From Selaginella moellendorffii (Eukaryota > Streptophyta > Lycopodiopsida > Selaginellales > Selaginellaceae): a DNA stretch of 64,000 nucleotides. Each line of letters opens with the position of its first letter. Within the stretch, counting starts at the first letter, position 1. The translations under genes were made by a program, and so were the position numbers. The notes beneath the pieces are model-generated. The model was not told the origin of the DNA. It worked only from the letters and a program-made list of their open reading frames with translations, and did not search any database. Positions 33,234 through 45,277 of the stretch are shown here, piece by piece. Where the stretch lies: assembly GCF_000143415.4 (NCBI RefSeq), contig NW_003314317.1, positions 1,061,183-1,125,182 on the forward strand. Direction: 5' to 3'.

Positions 33234-33734
33234 TAATCCGGAATGCGATATTTGGAAGCTCAAGTACGCAGCGGGCTTGAATGAGCAATACGAAACCAAC
33301 ATATAAATAGATTGATTGATCAAACATGATCCAAACACAATAGATAATAGCAAGAACCACAAAAGATAATAGGAAGATCTCTCTCTCTCAGACACACACA
33401 CACCCTCATACACGCAAAAGAAAGAAACAAACAGCAGCAAGCACACATATATTACCTGGGAGGCCAGCGCTCTCTCAACACGGACCTTGGTGCAAATCGA
33501 ACTTCCCAGCGGCAGAATAAAAAGTCCGATCCTCTTCCTTTGGCTGACCTCACCAGTAGAGCAGCAAGACTTAAGACTTAGACCATACGATAGATACGCA
33601 GACCAAACCGTTGAAAACCCCCCATCTTCTTCTCCTTCGCAAGATTCTCCATCGTCCTTTCCCTCGGCTGGAGCTTCCAAACTTCTTCCAAAAGGAAGAA
33701 CTTTGATCGATCGAGCTCGAGCGCGAGCGCGAGC
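33234..33734. other. intergenic region 3' of the UFO-like gene
   Basis: It holds TCTC and ACAC runs (about 33380-33405) and no convincing frame. It probably carries the 3' UTR of the F-box gene. Confidence 0.4.
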
Positions 33735-35237
33735 TTAGCAGCAGATCATGTTGGGGTAGACGAAGGCATCCAGGCGGGGGCTGAAGGCGAATCCCTGCAT
33801 GAATCCCTGCGCCGGGTGCTCAATCTCGCCCAGGAACGGGCAGCGCGGCAGCCATCGCCAGAGCTTCTCGTAGAAGTCATACATGAGCACCTCGGAGCAC
33901 TCCTGGATGGTGAGGAGGATGTAGTTGCCATGGCCGATGCAGTAGAAGGCCCGCTCGCAGGAGATCCGCATGAACTCCTCGTACAGCGCCTGCGGCATCC
34001 TCTCCAGCTCGATCCACACGCTCTTGGGGTGCTGCAGCCCCCAGATCCGGATGCTCTTGGGGACGTTGAGCCTGTTCTTCTCCACCGCCGCCACCATCAC
34101 CAATCGCCCGCGGCACTCGACGAGATTGGGCGTGCGCAGGAAGCGCCGCATTGGCGCCTGGATCTTGTTCCACGTCCCGGACTCCACGTCGTAGGCCAGC
34201 ACTCCAAACGGGCTGTAGTTCATGCAGTAGAAGCAGCCGTTCGCGAAGGTGGTCTTGGCGGACTCGAGGTTGCACAGCCGGGGGAGCGCTCCCGCCATCC
34301 TCCAGCACTGAATGCTCGAGTCGAACACCTCGCTGCTCAGGTTCTTCACCGCGAATGGCGAGATGAGATCGTCGCCGGCGACGAGAAGCTTGTAGCCGCG
34401 AGTGTGGCGATCCACGACGAGGCCCACGGTGGGGACGAATCGCTCCTTGAGCGTGAGCGGGAGCTGGATGCAAGCGCGAGTGAGAGGATTGCACATCACG
34501 ACCGTCTTGTAGCCGGCCATCTCGGACATACAACAGAGGAGGCCCTGCGAGGACGAGACCACGGCGATCTGCGATGGGAGGAAGCCCAGCGGCAGCAAAT
34601 GCCAGGATCGCTCTCCGGGATCGAAGAGGAAGCCCTGCGACCACACCCCGGGCCTGAAGAGGAGGAAGCAGTGCCTCGAGGGGGCAACGCGCGAGCTCAA
34701 TTCAAGAAAGCTGTCGGAAAAGAGGAGCGAGTACCAGCGCTTGCAAACCACGCGGAGCCGGAAGAAGCTGGGCAGTGGGAGCATCGCCAGGACCCTGTCC
34801 ACGAGCTTCTCCGGGAGCTGGCTCCATAGCCGCTCCTCCAGGAGAGCTTGGTGATGGTGGTAGTGATGATGGGCGAAGACAGTACCACCACCACTATCGC
34901 CATCGCCGCCACCACCGGTGATCTTGTTCTTGGCATTCGAGCTGGATTGGATCAGGAGCTCGTGCTGGTGGTGGTGATGGTGGTGGTGATGCTCGTCGTC
35001 ATTGCTGGTGGTGGAGCTCCCGATGATTTGCTGGGGATCGAATCGGAAGCTAGTGGCCCCTGACACGACGAGCCCGGCATGATCAAGCGCGACGTGGTAC
35101 CCGCTTCCACCGTCGAGAAGAATGTGGTGATGAGAGATCGTATGCGATACCTGCGTTCCTCCTCCGCCGGTGCCGCCTCCTCCGCCTCCTCCGCCTCCTC
35201 CTTCCATCAGCTGGAGCCGCTGCGCAGCGGCCATCAT
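33735..35237 (-). CDS. UFO: F-box protein, UFO (UNUSUAL FLORAL ORGANS) homologue
   Basis: The 500-residue intronless protein has an F-box at about 137-180 (LWSQLPEKLVDRVLAMLPLP, then FFRLRVVCKRWYSLLFS) and a C-terminal propeller-like domain. Segments diagnostic of UFO rather than other F-box proteins are VAGDDLISPFAVKNLSSE, FYCMNYSPFGVLAYDVE, KIQAPMRRFLRTPN, VAAVEKNRLNVPKSIRIWGL and ELERMPQALY. UFO is the SCF substrate-adaptor subunit that in flowering plants works with LEAFY to redirect its DNA binding; a LEAFY link here is inferred. The N-terminal extension has a Gly run (13-22) and His runs (83-90, 123-129) not typical of seed-plant UFO. The first Met is taken as start; a second lies at residue 2. 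Confidence 0.92.
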   Translation of the reverse strand: MMAAAQRLQLMEGGGGGGGGGGTGGGGTQVSHTISHHHILLDGGSGYHVALDHAGLVVSGATSFRFDPQQIIGSSTTSNDDEHHHHHHHHQHELLIQSSSNAKNKITGGGGDGDSGGGTVFAHHHYHHHQALLEERLWSQLPEKLVDRVLAMLPLPSFFRLRVVCKRWYSLLFSDSFLELSSRVAPSRHCFLLFRPGVWSQGFLFDPGERSWHLLPLGFLPSQIAVVSSSQGLLCCMSEMAGYKTVVMCNPLTRACIQLPLTLKERFVPTVGLVVDRHTRGYKLLVAGDDLISPFAVKNLSSEVFDSSIQCWRMAGALPRLCNLESAKTTFANGCFYCMNYSPFGVLAYDVESGTWNKIQAPMRRFLRTPNLVECRGRLVMVAAVEKNRLNVPKSIRIWGLQHPKSVWIELERMPQALYEEFMRISCERAFYCIGHGNYILLTIQECSEVLMYDFYEKLWRWLPRCPFLGEIEHPAQGFMQGFAFSPRLDAFVYPNMICC

Positions 35238-35283
35238 CCTTTCTCTCCCTCGTCACACTCACACCCACACACACACACACACT
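35160..35283. repeat. triplet/hexamer and AC microsatellites
   Basis: CCTCCG repeats encode the Gly run of the UFO homologue (35162-35206). An AC run (about 35257-35283) lies just upstream of its start codon, in the presumed leader. Confidence 0.85.
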
Positions 35284-36906
35284 CGCAAATCCTCTAAATC
35301 TCTCGCTCGCGCCTCACATTCTCAATGCTCGGCTCTACTCAAGAGGAGGAAAAGACGATCGACGATCTGGAGAAAAGACTTGCGAGCCAAGCGAGAAGCG
35401 AATCGAAAAGAAGAAAGCGTGAGGGGAAAGAGGAACACTTGCGCTGCTCCAGATAACGCCTCTCGCTGCTGGCGCTCTGTGCTGTGCCGCTGCGCTGCCG
35501 CTCTACTGCCTAAGAAACTGAGCCCAAAATTCGTAACCATCATTAGCGAAAAAGAGAAGAAATTTTGTTCGAGCCCAACGCCAGGCCTCCCTCTCAGCCC
35601 AGGCAGCTAAGTAGAGAAGGGCATAAAGTGGGGACTAGCAATTTGGTAATCGCCGAGGGAGATACGATTAGGGTACCCTCTTGCTCATCAGATTTATGAC
35701 GCGCTGCACGGATTCGAGACGCGCTGTTGTACTGCATTGTACTGCCGCCACACCGCGCGTCCCCCGCTGCATTCGCTTTGAACTAAGCGAAAGCCCTAAC
35801 TAAACCCTAAGTAGCAGCCCAGATCTTCTCGATTTTTAAATTTTTTTTAAATGATGCAATCCGAAATGAATACTCCTACTGGGTCCTTTTCTTTTTTCCA
35901 TTCTTTTCTTTCGCCTGCGCTGATCACCACCTCCACTTCTTTCTCTTTCTCTCTGCCACCCCCCACCACTGTCGTCTTGCGCAAGAACCCTAAAACTCGA
36001 TGATGGAGAGATGTTGCGCGCTGGTTCGATTCCGCAAGGGGCACAAGCGTTGCAGCTATTTTATTGCGATCACGCGTGGGTTGCGCCGAGTGCTGCATTC
36101 CCGCACCTCCATTCTTCCATCAGCCGGGAAAAATCGCCGGAGAAGATTGATGTTATGCATTCTTTCACGTTTTTGAGCTTGTTACGACTGATTGGCAGGC
36201 TTGATCCTTCCATGGCTCGATTACTAGGCAAATTCTTTAGTTTTCCATTTGCGAAACTTGTTTTGGCGATGTGTCGTTGTGGTTCCCGATCTTTCCCACG
36301 GGGATTCTTTTGATAATGATGCTCATTCGAACATGGCTGCCAAATCACCAACCTGATGTAGAAATTTCTTTTTTCTTGATTACAAGTATTATCTACCACG
36401 TACGGAATTTGCATATAAAAGTTCCGTGCATTGTTCGATCGGACAAGATTTCTTTCAGGCGAAACCAATCGAAGGCTCAGAAAAACTTGTTCATGTTTTG
36501 CATTCCAAGCAAATCACTTAGGAGGTGATCTTCAATTCCACCACGTCTCGAAAACTTTGTGTCTTTTACAGCGAAGGTTGCGATTCCTTCGGAAAAGAAT
36601 CTCGATGCAACGCACCTTGTAAATAATGATTAACATTCGTTGCTAAATTAATCAACTTTCTAACAGCATGCGCAGTACCAGCAGGAGACGCCGAGACCGA
36701 CCACATGAAAGCCCCAGAGATTCTTCACGAGTTTAACAAACATTTCGTGTGTGTGATCTTTGCAAGTCAAGTATACATCGATAAAATACCACAACCAACG
36801 GATGAATTAGCACTTTTTTCCCGGAACTCCTCATGGCTGGGCTGTCTGCTACGTAGGACCGCTTGCTGCGTCAAAAAAAACTTCCAGTTCGATCTTTTCT
36901 CAACGA
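35238..36906. other. upstream region of the UFO homologue
   Basis: About 1.7 kb without a confident gene. It presumably contains the F-box gene's promoter and leader. Short frames are present, but none has recognisable motifs. Confidence 0.4.
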
Positions 36907-36991
36907 CCGATCTTAGCTCAGTTGGTAGAGCGGAGGACTGTAGTGCACAACAGGTATCCTTAGGTCGCTGGTTCGATTCCGGCAGATCGGA
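36907..36991 (+). tRNA. tRNA-Tyr(GTA), intron-containing
   Basis: Body identical in layout to the two minus-strand copies. The intron is 12 nt (TGCACAACAGGT), the acceptor is CCGATCT/AGATCGG and all stems pair. Confidence 0.93.
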
Positions 36992-37107
36992 GCATTTTTA
37001 CATCTTTTTCTTTGATTAATGTGTTTTATTGGAGTATTTTTTTCTTTTATTTACTTTAATTCTAACACTTTAATTAAAGAGGTTTTTTTATCTCAAATCA
37101 ATAATGA

Positions 37108-37192
37108 CCGATCTTAGCTCAGTTTGTAGAGTGGAGGGCTGTAGTGCTCTTCAGATATCCTTAGGTCGCTGGTTCGATTCCGGCAGATCGGA
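37108..37192 (+). tRNA. tRNA-Tyr(GTA), mildly degenerate
   Basis: The 12-nt intron, anticodon and T arm are kept. The D loop has lost one of the invariant paired G residues (GTTTG instead of GTTGG), and the D and anticodon stems carry G-T changes. It may be poorly expressed. Confidence 0.75.
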
Positions 37193-37276
37193 TCTTTTCC
37201 TGTTATCACTTTAATTAATCTTAGAGTATTTTTTCCTTTTGTCACTTAATTAAAGAAGTTTTTATCTCAATAATGA

Positions 37277-37343
37277 CCGGCCTTAGCTCAGTTGGTAGAG
37301 CTCAGACAGCGTCAGGTGGCTGGTTCGATTCCGGCAGATCGGA
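37277..37343 (+). pseudogene. tRNA-Tyr pseudogene
   Basis: The D arm and the T arm with 3' acceptor match the other copies, but the anticodon arm and intron are replaced by a shorter CTCAGACAGCGTCAGG stretch. The 5' acceptor reads CCGGCCT against 3' AGATCGG. It cannot form a Tyr tRNA. Confidence 0.85.
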
Positions 37344-38551
37344 GAGTTTATTTTATTGTTTCCGTCCTTCGGACAAGAAATCGAAGGAAAAAGAAAGAAT
37401 TTGGCGGGGACAGGAGTTCGAAACCCTGGAGCGTCGGGATCGTGACTCGCGAAGGTACTTAGTTTTGTGCTCGGCTCGGCGGTGTCAGAGAGGAGGGAGA
37501 AGCGTGTCTCAATGAATGCGCCATTCATTCATGTTCTCTGCGCTCCATCCAGCGCCACTGAATTCCACAGCCGCTGCCGCATTGATTGCCGCGCGGCCGA
37601 GGAGAAAATGCTGCCCTGGCTATGGCGCCACGAGCCAGATTAGCTGCGGCCGAGCAAAGAATGGATTCCTTCCAGCAGCGCCCGGCGATTCCTCCGTGAG
37701 CTCATCCTTTTCTCGCCCCTAAACCCACGGATCAGGTTCGCGATTCGCAGTTTGATCGATATTCTTGACCAAATCTCAGGTTTGTTTGCGTGGCAGCTGT
37801 GAGGAATCGCACCGTCGACCTAACTTTCGGCCAGGACACAAGCACGAAAAAATTCCTTGGCATCACTTCTTTTTTGCCTCTCTCGCTTTCACGGAAAGTG
37901 GAGTCTTGCCAGCCTTTTGTGGAGGTGCGTATTTTTTTCTCTCTTTTTTTCTTGTTTCTTAGATTTCTAGCTCGGCCGATTGGCTTACAGATGATCACAG
38001 GTTTGGTGGGTCTCGCTGGTTGGTCTGTTGGTTTGATTTGATATGGACCGGATTGTCGTTGTTAGCTTGTTTTTCGATTTCTTTTCTTCGTTCAAGTCTC
38101 TGCGGTCGTGCTTGTCGATGTCTTACATCAATGGTGCATTAACTGGAATGCACCCAGCTGCACCAGTGGCAGCTGCTGCTTTTCTTTTGTTGTGATGCAT
38201 CTATCGGTCTCAGGTTTGCTGCTGTTTGATGGATTCTTGAGAAGTCGAAGAAGTGGTTGAGTGATCACTTCCAAAGGACTTCGCCTTGTGCGCTTTTGTC
38301 TGAGCTCCTTTCTGGCGATTTTGGCAGGGAGAGCCTTGAGAATACGCGGGGAGGGTGCCAGTCGATGGGGATTTCTATTGCCGAGGGTGCAATGTAGCTA
38401 GATTTGAGTCCGAAGAGCAGAGAAGATGCAGCTGTCCGAGGTTTGGAAGCAAATTGGAAGCGTGGAGACTGCCGCTACTCAAAGTGAGTGGTAGATCTCA
38501 GCTCTTGGATAAGCTATATAATGGTCTTCTTGTTTCGTGCTTCTTCCAGGC
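37344..38551 (+). promoter_or_regulatory. leader and upstream region of the ABCB gene
   Basis: No long conserved frame is seen. A likely non-coding leader exon ends at a CAAA/GTGAGT donor near 38480, and the first coding exon follows an acceptor at 38549 (CTTCCAG). CTATATAATG near 38513 lies between these and could alternatively be a TATA element. A 69-codon frame at 37513 is Ser/Ala-rich but unsupported. Confidence 0.4.
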
Positions 38552-41500
38552 ATGTCCGAGGAAGTAGCTAAAGTTCTCGGGCATCACAGGCTGGGTAGTT
38601 TCCTCATGCAAGGGCATGACTACGATCTCTCAGAGTCTTTTAGAAGCAGGACAGTTCCGGAGGAAATGATACGAGATGGAAATTGCAAGCAGGATGTCGA
38701 TGATGAGCCAGTCAAAGAGCAGCCGCATGCCACAGTGTCGTACCTTCAATTGTTCAGCTTTGCGGACTATCTCGATTATGTGCTTATCTTCCTGGGTACC
38801 GTCGGTGCCTCGGTCCACGGAGCAGCTATTCCCGGGTTCTTCGTCTTCTTTGGGAAAATGATCGATGAGTTCGGCAAGGATTATAACAATCCACACAAGA
38901 TGGGGCACGAAGTTAGCAAGGTAAGCTCTCGCATTGTTTTCTTGGTTTGTCTAACGCTTCCGTGCTTTAGTATTCTCTTTATTTCGTCTACTTGGGCTTG
39001 GTGATCCTGGTCGCAGCTTGGCTTGGTAAACGTCTGCTTTTGTCAACTGGACGACACTTACGTGACAGTTTTCCATGTGCAGAGGTGTCCTGTTGGACTT
39101 ACACTGGCGAAAGGCAATCGTCACGCATGCGAACTCACTATTTAAAAGCAATGTTGAGTCAAGATGTCGGTTTCTTCGACACCGATGCCACCACCGGTGA
39201 AATTGTTATTGGGATATCTAGTGACACGGCACTTGTGCAAGAGGCAATCGGTCCCAAGGTTTGTGTCTCCAAGTTAAAGCTCTGCTTGAAACTACGTAAA
39301 GATGTGGTGTGCAGGCTGGAAACTACGTGCATTACATGGCGAGGTTTTTTGCCGGTTTCGCGGTGGGATTTACGTCTGTATGGCAGCTTACGCTATTGAC
39401 TTTAGCCGTCGTTCCTGCAATTGCTGTTGCCGGAGGAGCTTATGCATACACAATGGTCGGGCTAACCACCAAAAATCAAAAGGCTTACGCCAGAGCGGGG
39501 GAGATTGCAGAAGAGGTATTTTATCTTGTCCATTTTACTCTTTTACTTACCTGTTTTGTTCTTACAACAGACTATTTCTCAAGTTCGAACTGTTTACTCG
39601 TTCGTTGGCGAAGAAAAGGCTCAGGAGTCGTACTCAAGGGCCCTAGAAACAACCTTAAAACTCGGGAAGAGCGGTGGATTGGCCAAAGGACTTGGACTTG
39701 GAGCAACCTATGGCCTCACCTTCGGTTCTTGGGCACTACTACTTTGGTATGCAGGAGTTTTAGTCAGGCACGGTACAACAAATGGTGGCGAAGCGTTTAC
39801 GACCATACTTAATGTTGTTATCAGCAGCCTGTAAGTATCTGTTTTCGTGCATCTCTACCGCAACTTACCTGGTTTTGTTTTAACCAGTTCCTTGGGAAAT
39901 GCAGCTCCGAATCTCGGCGCTTTTGCCAAAGGCAAAGCTGCCGGATATAATATACTGGAGATGATCAAACGAAAACCAGCAATCAATCCAAACACTTCGG
40001 ACGGCAAGACAATCTCAAATGTGCAAGGAAACATTGAGTTCGTGGACATACATTTTAGCTATCCGTCGAGACCAGACGTAACCATTTTCCAGAAGTTATG
40101 CCTGAAGATCCCCCAGGGAAAGACAGTGGCGATAGTCGGTGGCAGTGGTTCCGGTAAAAGCACGGTGATAGCGTTGATCGAGCGATTCTACGATCCTATG
40201 TCTGGTAAAACTTGAGTCGTCCGTTTTGACGTTTTCTAAATCATTTGGATTCGTTGCAGGCATAATCTTGTTAGATTCTCACGACATCAAGACGTTGCAG
40301 CTCAAATGGCTACGGAGTCAAATTGGTCTTGTGAATCAAGAGCCGGCATTATTTGCAACCACTATTCGTGAAAACATTCTGCTAGGAAAGCCCGATGCAA
40401 GCGACGACGAAATCTTCGAAGCTGCTACTGTTGCTGGCGCTCATGCTTTCATCCAGCAACTGCCTGATGGCTACGAGACTCAGGTTTGTTAATGTCACCT
40501 ATTTTTCTTGTGTATTAAGGAAGTTTCAGTGACCAGGTTGGTGAGAAGGGTGTGCAACTGTCTGGCGGACAGAAGCAAAGAGTTGCTATCACAAGGGCCA
40601 TGGTGAAGAACCCTTCAATATTACTGCTGGACGAGGCTACCAGTGCGCTGGATGCAGCGTCTGAACAGTCGGTGCAAGAAGCTCTGGACACTCTTATGGT
40701 CGGAAGAACAACCGTCGTTGTTGCGCACCGGCTGTCTACAGTCCAGAATGCTGATATCATTGCCGTCGTACAGGGTGGGAAAATAGTCGAAACTGGTACT
40801 CACTCGGCGCTGATGGCAAAGGGAGAATCGGGAGCTTATTGTGAACTCGTGAGGCTGCAAGAAGCAGGGAAAGCAAAGACTCTAGATGGCCCTCCGAGCA
40901 AGCATTCCAGGTATGAGTTGTACTTCCTTTTTATATGGTTCCCAACATCCCTCTTGTAATGCAGGCTTTCTCGAGGATCTTCCATGTCTCAGTTCAGCTT
41001 TAGGCTACAGTCCGACGCCGAAAGTCAAAGCATTATTGGCATGGAAGAAGACCAACGTCTAAGTCTACCAAAGCCTTCTTTCAGGCGTCTCTTGAAGCTG
41101 AATGCTCGTGAATGGCCTCAGGGCGTTCTTGGTGCTTTTGGGGCCATACTCGCTGGAGTCGAGATGCCATTCTTCGCTTTCGGGTTGACACAGGTCCTAG
41201 TCACATACTACAATCCTGACAAGCATTACGTGAAGAAAGAAGTCGAAAAGTACGTGTTTTTTTTCACCGGTTTAACCATTCTTGCGGTTCTGGCCAACAC
41301 ACTTGAACACTACTTTTTTGGCTACATGGGAGAGTGCCTCACAATGCGAGTACGAAACATGATGTTTTCAGGTGAGCTGATGGGTTTGGTTTATACGAAC
41401 TCTAATGTTCTCTTTTCCAGCTATACTTAAAAACGAACTAGGCTGGTTTGAGAAAGCAGACAATTACAGCAGCTTAGTTTCATCACAACTTGCTAGCGAT

Positions 41501-42925
41501 GCAACTCTCGTCCGTGCTGCCGTTGGTGACAGGCTGTCCATACTGCTACAGAACTCCGCATTAATCCTCGGTGGATTTATAATCGCTTTTGTCCTTCAGT
41601 GGAAACTGACTTTGATAGTTCTTGCTCTCTTTCCACTTCTTATTAGTGCCCATGTCGGTGAGGTAAGGTTGTGATTCCTGTGTCGTCGATGTTTATTTTC
41701 CGTTTTGCAGCATTTGTTCATGAAAGGTTTCGGAGTAAACCTGAGCAAAGTCTACGCCCGTGCATCCGTGGTAGCTGGTGAAGCTGTTAGCAACATCAGG
41801 ACTGTGGCAGCATTTTGTGGAGAGAGCAAGGTGTTGGAGCTTTTCAACCGGCAACTCGAGGGGATAAAAAAGAACTCCTTTGCTAGGGGACAAGTAGCAG
41901 GATTGGGATATGGGCTAGCGCAGTGCTGCTTATATAGTTCTTACGGGCTCGCACTCTGGTACGCGGCAAAGCTGATCAAGGATGGCGACTCTTCCTTTGG
42001 GCCTGTGATAAAGTGCTTCATCCTCCTCATTTTCACGGCGTTTGGAGTCGCTGAAACTCTGGCCTTGGCCCCGGACCTGATGCGAAGCTCTCGAGCAGTC
42101 GGTTCGGTTTTCGCAATCCTGGACAGGAAAACAGAGATCGATCCGGACGAGCCCGACTCAGAAATCATCACGCACATTCGCGGTGATATAGAATTCAAGC
42201 GCGTCAACTTCAGCTATCCTTCTCGCCCCGACGTGACAATCTTCTACGACCTCAACCTCAAAGTCCGCGCTGGAAGTAGCCTCGCACTTGTTGGAGCAAG
42301 CGGCTCCGGAAAGAGCTCCGTCGTCGCACTGATCCAGAGATTCTACGACCCTTCGGCAGGCAAAGTATTGATCGACGGGATGGACATCCGGAGGATCAAC
42401 CTCAAGTCGCTGCGGCTTCACATCGGGCTGGTCCAGCAGGAGCCTGCGCTGTTTGCGACGAGCATCTACGAGAACGTCGCATACGGGAGAGATGGAGCAA
42501 CGGAGTCGGAGGTGGTGGAGGCTGCCAAGGCTGGAAACGCTCACAGCTTCATCAGCAGCCTCCCGGATGGATACCAGACTCAGGTTGGCGAAAGAGGGAC
42601 GCAGCTTTCTGGAGGACAGAAGCAGCGAGTAGCGATTGCTCGCGCGGTGCTCAAGAACCCGGCCATTCTTCTGCTGGACGAGGCGACCAGTGCTCTGGAC
42701 GCGCAGTCAGAAAAAGTGGTACAGGAGGCGCTGGACAGGCTGATGCGCGGCAGGACGACTGTTTTGGTAGCACACAGGCTATCGACGATACAGAACGCGG
42801 GCGTGATTGCGGTGGTAGAGGGTGGTCGAATCGTGGAGCAGGGAAGTCATAGGGAGCTCATGGCCAAGGGCGATGGTGCCTACGCGAGGCTGGTTAGGCT
42901 GCAACAAATGAAAGAAACGAGATGA
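38552..42925 (+). CDS. ABCB: ABCB (P-glycoprotein type) full transporter
   Basis: Eleven exons (38552-38920, 38971-39025, 39083-39258, 39315-39515, 39571-39830, 39888-40204, 40260-40483, 40537-40910, 40965-41371, 41421-41662, 41711-42925) give 1,279 residues in frame, the normal length. The order is TMD1, NBD1, linker, TMD2, NBD2. NBD1 has Walker [10 protein letters not shown], signature LSGGQKQR, Walker [13 protein letters not shown] and the switch His in [11 protein letters not shown]2 has GASGSGKSS, the same signature and LVAHRLST. Both ATP sites look competent. The N-terminus ([20 protein letters not shown]) and motifs such as [10 protein letters not shown] resemble the Arabidopsis ABCB2/10 group. 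It is a plasma-membrane exporter; auxin or other cargo cannot be told from sequence. Confidence 0.95.
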
Positions 42926-43516
42926 CTTATAATAAGTATATAATATTACAAAAATAAAACTGTGGCATCAACGAACGAGCATGTACAAAGTTGCAACTAC
43001 ACCAGGTTTCTGTATGGTTTGTTTAAGAATGGTTTGCTTTCTTGCATCTAGTAGTAAGAGTTTTGCAAGTTTCCCTCCACAACTTATAGGTGTTATTTTA
43101 GAAGCAATACTTAGTTGATCAGATCAATATACAAGAAGAACCTCTAAACTTTGTCTTGATCTTGCAGTAAATGAAATCTTTACTATTTATAAAGTGTTTC
43201 AAATGATAATTAGATAATATATTTGAAAAGCTTATATATATATATAAATATAAAATGTAGGTTGTACATAGAGCAGTCCAAGTTATGTAGTGGATTGTAA
43301 AGGAAAAAAAAAAAAAAAAACAACTTAAAATACAATCTATACAAGTTTAAATATAAAGGGAAAGTGTTGATGAATAAAAATGCACCTCCTTTTTTAATCG
43401 GTTAAAAGATATTTTAGGGTTAAGTGTCATTAGGCTTATTGGATGACTTCCCCGGAAGTTTAAACTCATGAGTTTACAATAATTGATTCCAAGTACTTAG
43501 AAAAGAAAAGAAAAAT
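42926..43516. other. 3' flank of ABCB and AT-rich spacer
   Basis: An AATAAA-like signal (AAAATAAAAC at about 42950) and a poly-A run at 43302-43320 are present. No gene is seen. Confidence 0.4.
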
Positions 43517-43729
43517 ATGAAGACGAATATTACTTTTGCACTTTATTTAAAACAAATAATTTTAGAAGAAATTGGTTGCTATTTAGGAATTCAAACTGAT
43601 GGTAATCTTGTGATATATAATGAAAATCACGAGAAAGTATGGTTATATGATATATATTGGAAAGAGAAATTTAAAGTAATGGCTTTATATAAAGAAACTA
43701 TTATGAAACTTTTTTTTTTAGAAACCTAA
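43517..43729 (+). pseudogene. mannose-binding (GNA-type) lectin fragment
   Basis: The 70-residue frame contains LGIQTDGNLVIYNENHEKVW, which fits the GNA/B-lectin mannose-binding signature Q-x-D-x-N-x-V-x-Y exactly. Whole domains of this type are about 110 residues with three such sites; only one is kept, no signal peptide is present and the surroundings are AT-rich. I read it as a remnant of a lectin or lectin-receptor gene. Confidence 0.5.
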
Positions 43730-44269
43730 AATTTTGACATATTTGTTAGGTTTATTTGTTTTTATGATGAATATTTATAATACTCTCTAATTTTTATAAT
43801 TCTAAAAGATAGAAAATTAATAGAATATATTTACTAAGCACATATTGTTGAGCCAAATTCTTTTGCTAAATATAAAAGTACAATAATGGAGATTTTTCTA
43901 CAAAAATCAATATTTTCATTTTGTTGAATATATTTCTGAAATCATCTTAATATAATTACACATTTAAGGTGAAATGAGGAGTTTAGCTTTCACTGATCCA
44001 TCTTATTGGAGTGAAAGTCTTTGGTTTAAACAAGATCTTAAAGGCTACACACATTAGAGTAGGCTTTTGATTGTTCTTGGCATAAAAACCTTATACAAAT
44101 TCAAGAATTTATGAGATAATCTCTTACTACAATCTTTGACAAATCGTGAATTTGGGGCAATGACAATGTAGATGATACATCCCTCTTATTGCTCAAAGTG
44201 CATGGATATAACCACCCCCTAACCTATATGATGTTAATTGATTTTCTAAAGTATAGCATTCAAAGGCTT
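43730..44269. other. AT-rich spacer
   Basis: No coding or RNA gene signal is seen between the lectin remnant and the gypsy fragment. Confidence 0.4.
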
Positions 44270-44690
44270 ATTAGGAATAAGTGAAGAAAGAAGATAAGCT
44301 CAAGAAAGGGCATTAGTATCAACTATAGAATTCCTTAGTTAATGAACAACTTTAAAATTATATATTTGAATCTTTAGAGCATATTAAGTAGTACAACCAA
44401 CCAAGTTCTTCTATAATCATCCTTTAACAATATCTGACAACAATGCAAGTATGCATGAAACTTCTTGAAACCCCAAATTACTGCTATACACTCTTCTATT
44501 GCAGAGTAGGTCACCTCCATTAATTATATAATGGGATGATGCTAATTAGGCATACTCGTGCTCTTTTGTATCAACACATCTCTAAAACCAACATTAATAA
44601 CATCCATATGCAAGATGAAAGATCAAGTGTAATTAGGATACATTAAAATTGAAGGAGTCGTCAACACTTTTTTAAGATCCAAAATGCCTA
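44270..44690 (-). mobile_element. Ty3/gypsy RNase H fragment
   Basis: The minus strand shows MDVINVGFRDVLIQK, then MEVTYSAIEECIAVIWGFKK, then FHAYLHC and a decayed C-terminal part matching the inverted piece at 19412-19595. It is a second, more decayed relative of the gypsy relic at 17290, here with the parts in the normal order. Confidence 0.65.
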
Positions 44691-45277
44691 TATATAATCT
44701 TTAGATTAAACAAATGACAATGTTGATGACTTCAACAATGTATAAAAAACTAAAGAGACGACTCAAGAGATGATCTATTGGGGTTTAAATATAAAAAAAA
44801 AAAGTTTATGAATAAGAGTTTAAAGATTTTGGGATATTTGGGTTTTAATGTCCTTGAGTTTGAGTAATACTAAGCTAGATGACCTTTCGGGAAGTCCAAG
44901 TTTAGAAGCTCTAGCTAAAGTTAACTCAAGGGTAAAGTGTCAAGAGAGTTGAACTGAGATATTGCACATTTTCAAGGAAGTGTTGCATATTGTACTTCGG
45001 AGTAAAGTACTTTGGAAGATGATGAAGAACTTATATATACCAAATGGTGTATGGAAAGCAATTTTGAGAATATCCTTCTCAACTATCAGCACTTGCTAAT
45101 ACCCAAAAGTAAAATTTAACTTAGAATTCTTCTAAAATGATCCTTAGTACTTGAAAGCAAGATTCAATTTAGTGAACTAATAATGTAAACTTATGAATTT
45201 GGATTTCTTGGGAGGTCATTCATCCTAGTATTATTAAAACCCAAGGACATTTTGTAGCGCACGTGGTTTTGACCCTT

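Noticed and set aside
33816-34829. 337-codon plus-strand frame opposite the UFO homologue
   Set aside because: It is a shadow of the F-box coding strand, caused by biased codon use.
37513-37722. Small Ser/Ala-rich frame as a transit-peptide exon
   Set aside because: I could not connect it in frame to any downstream exon.
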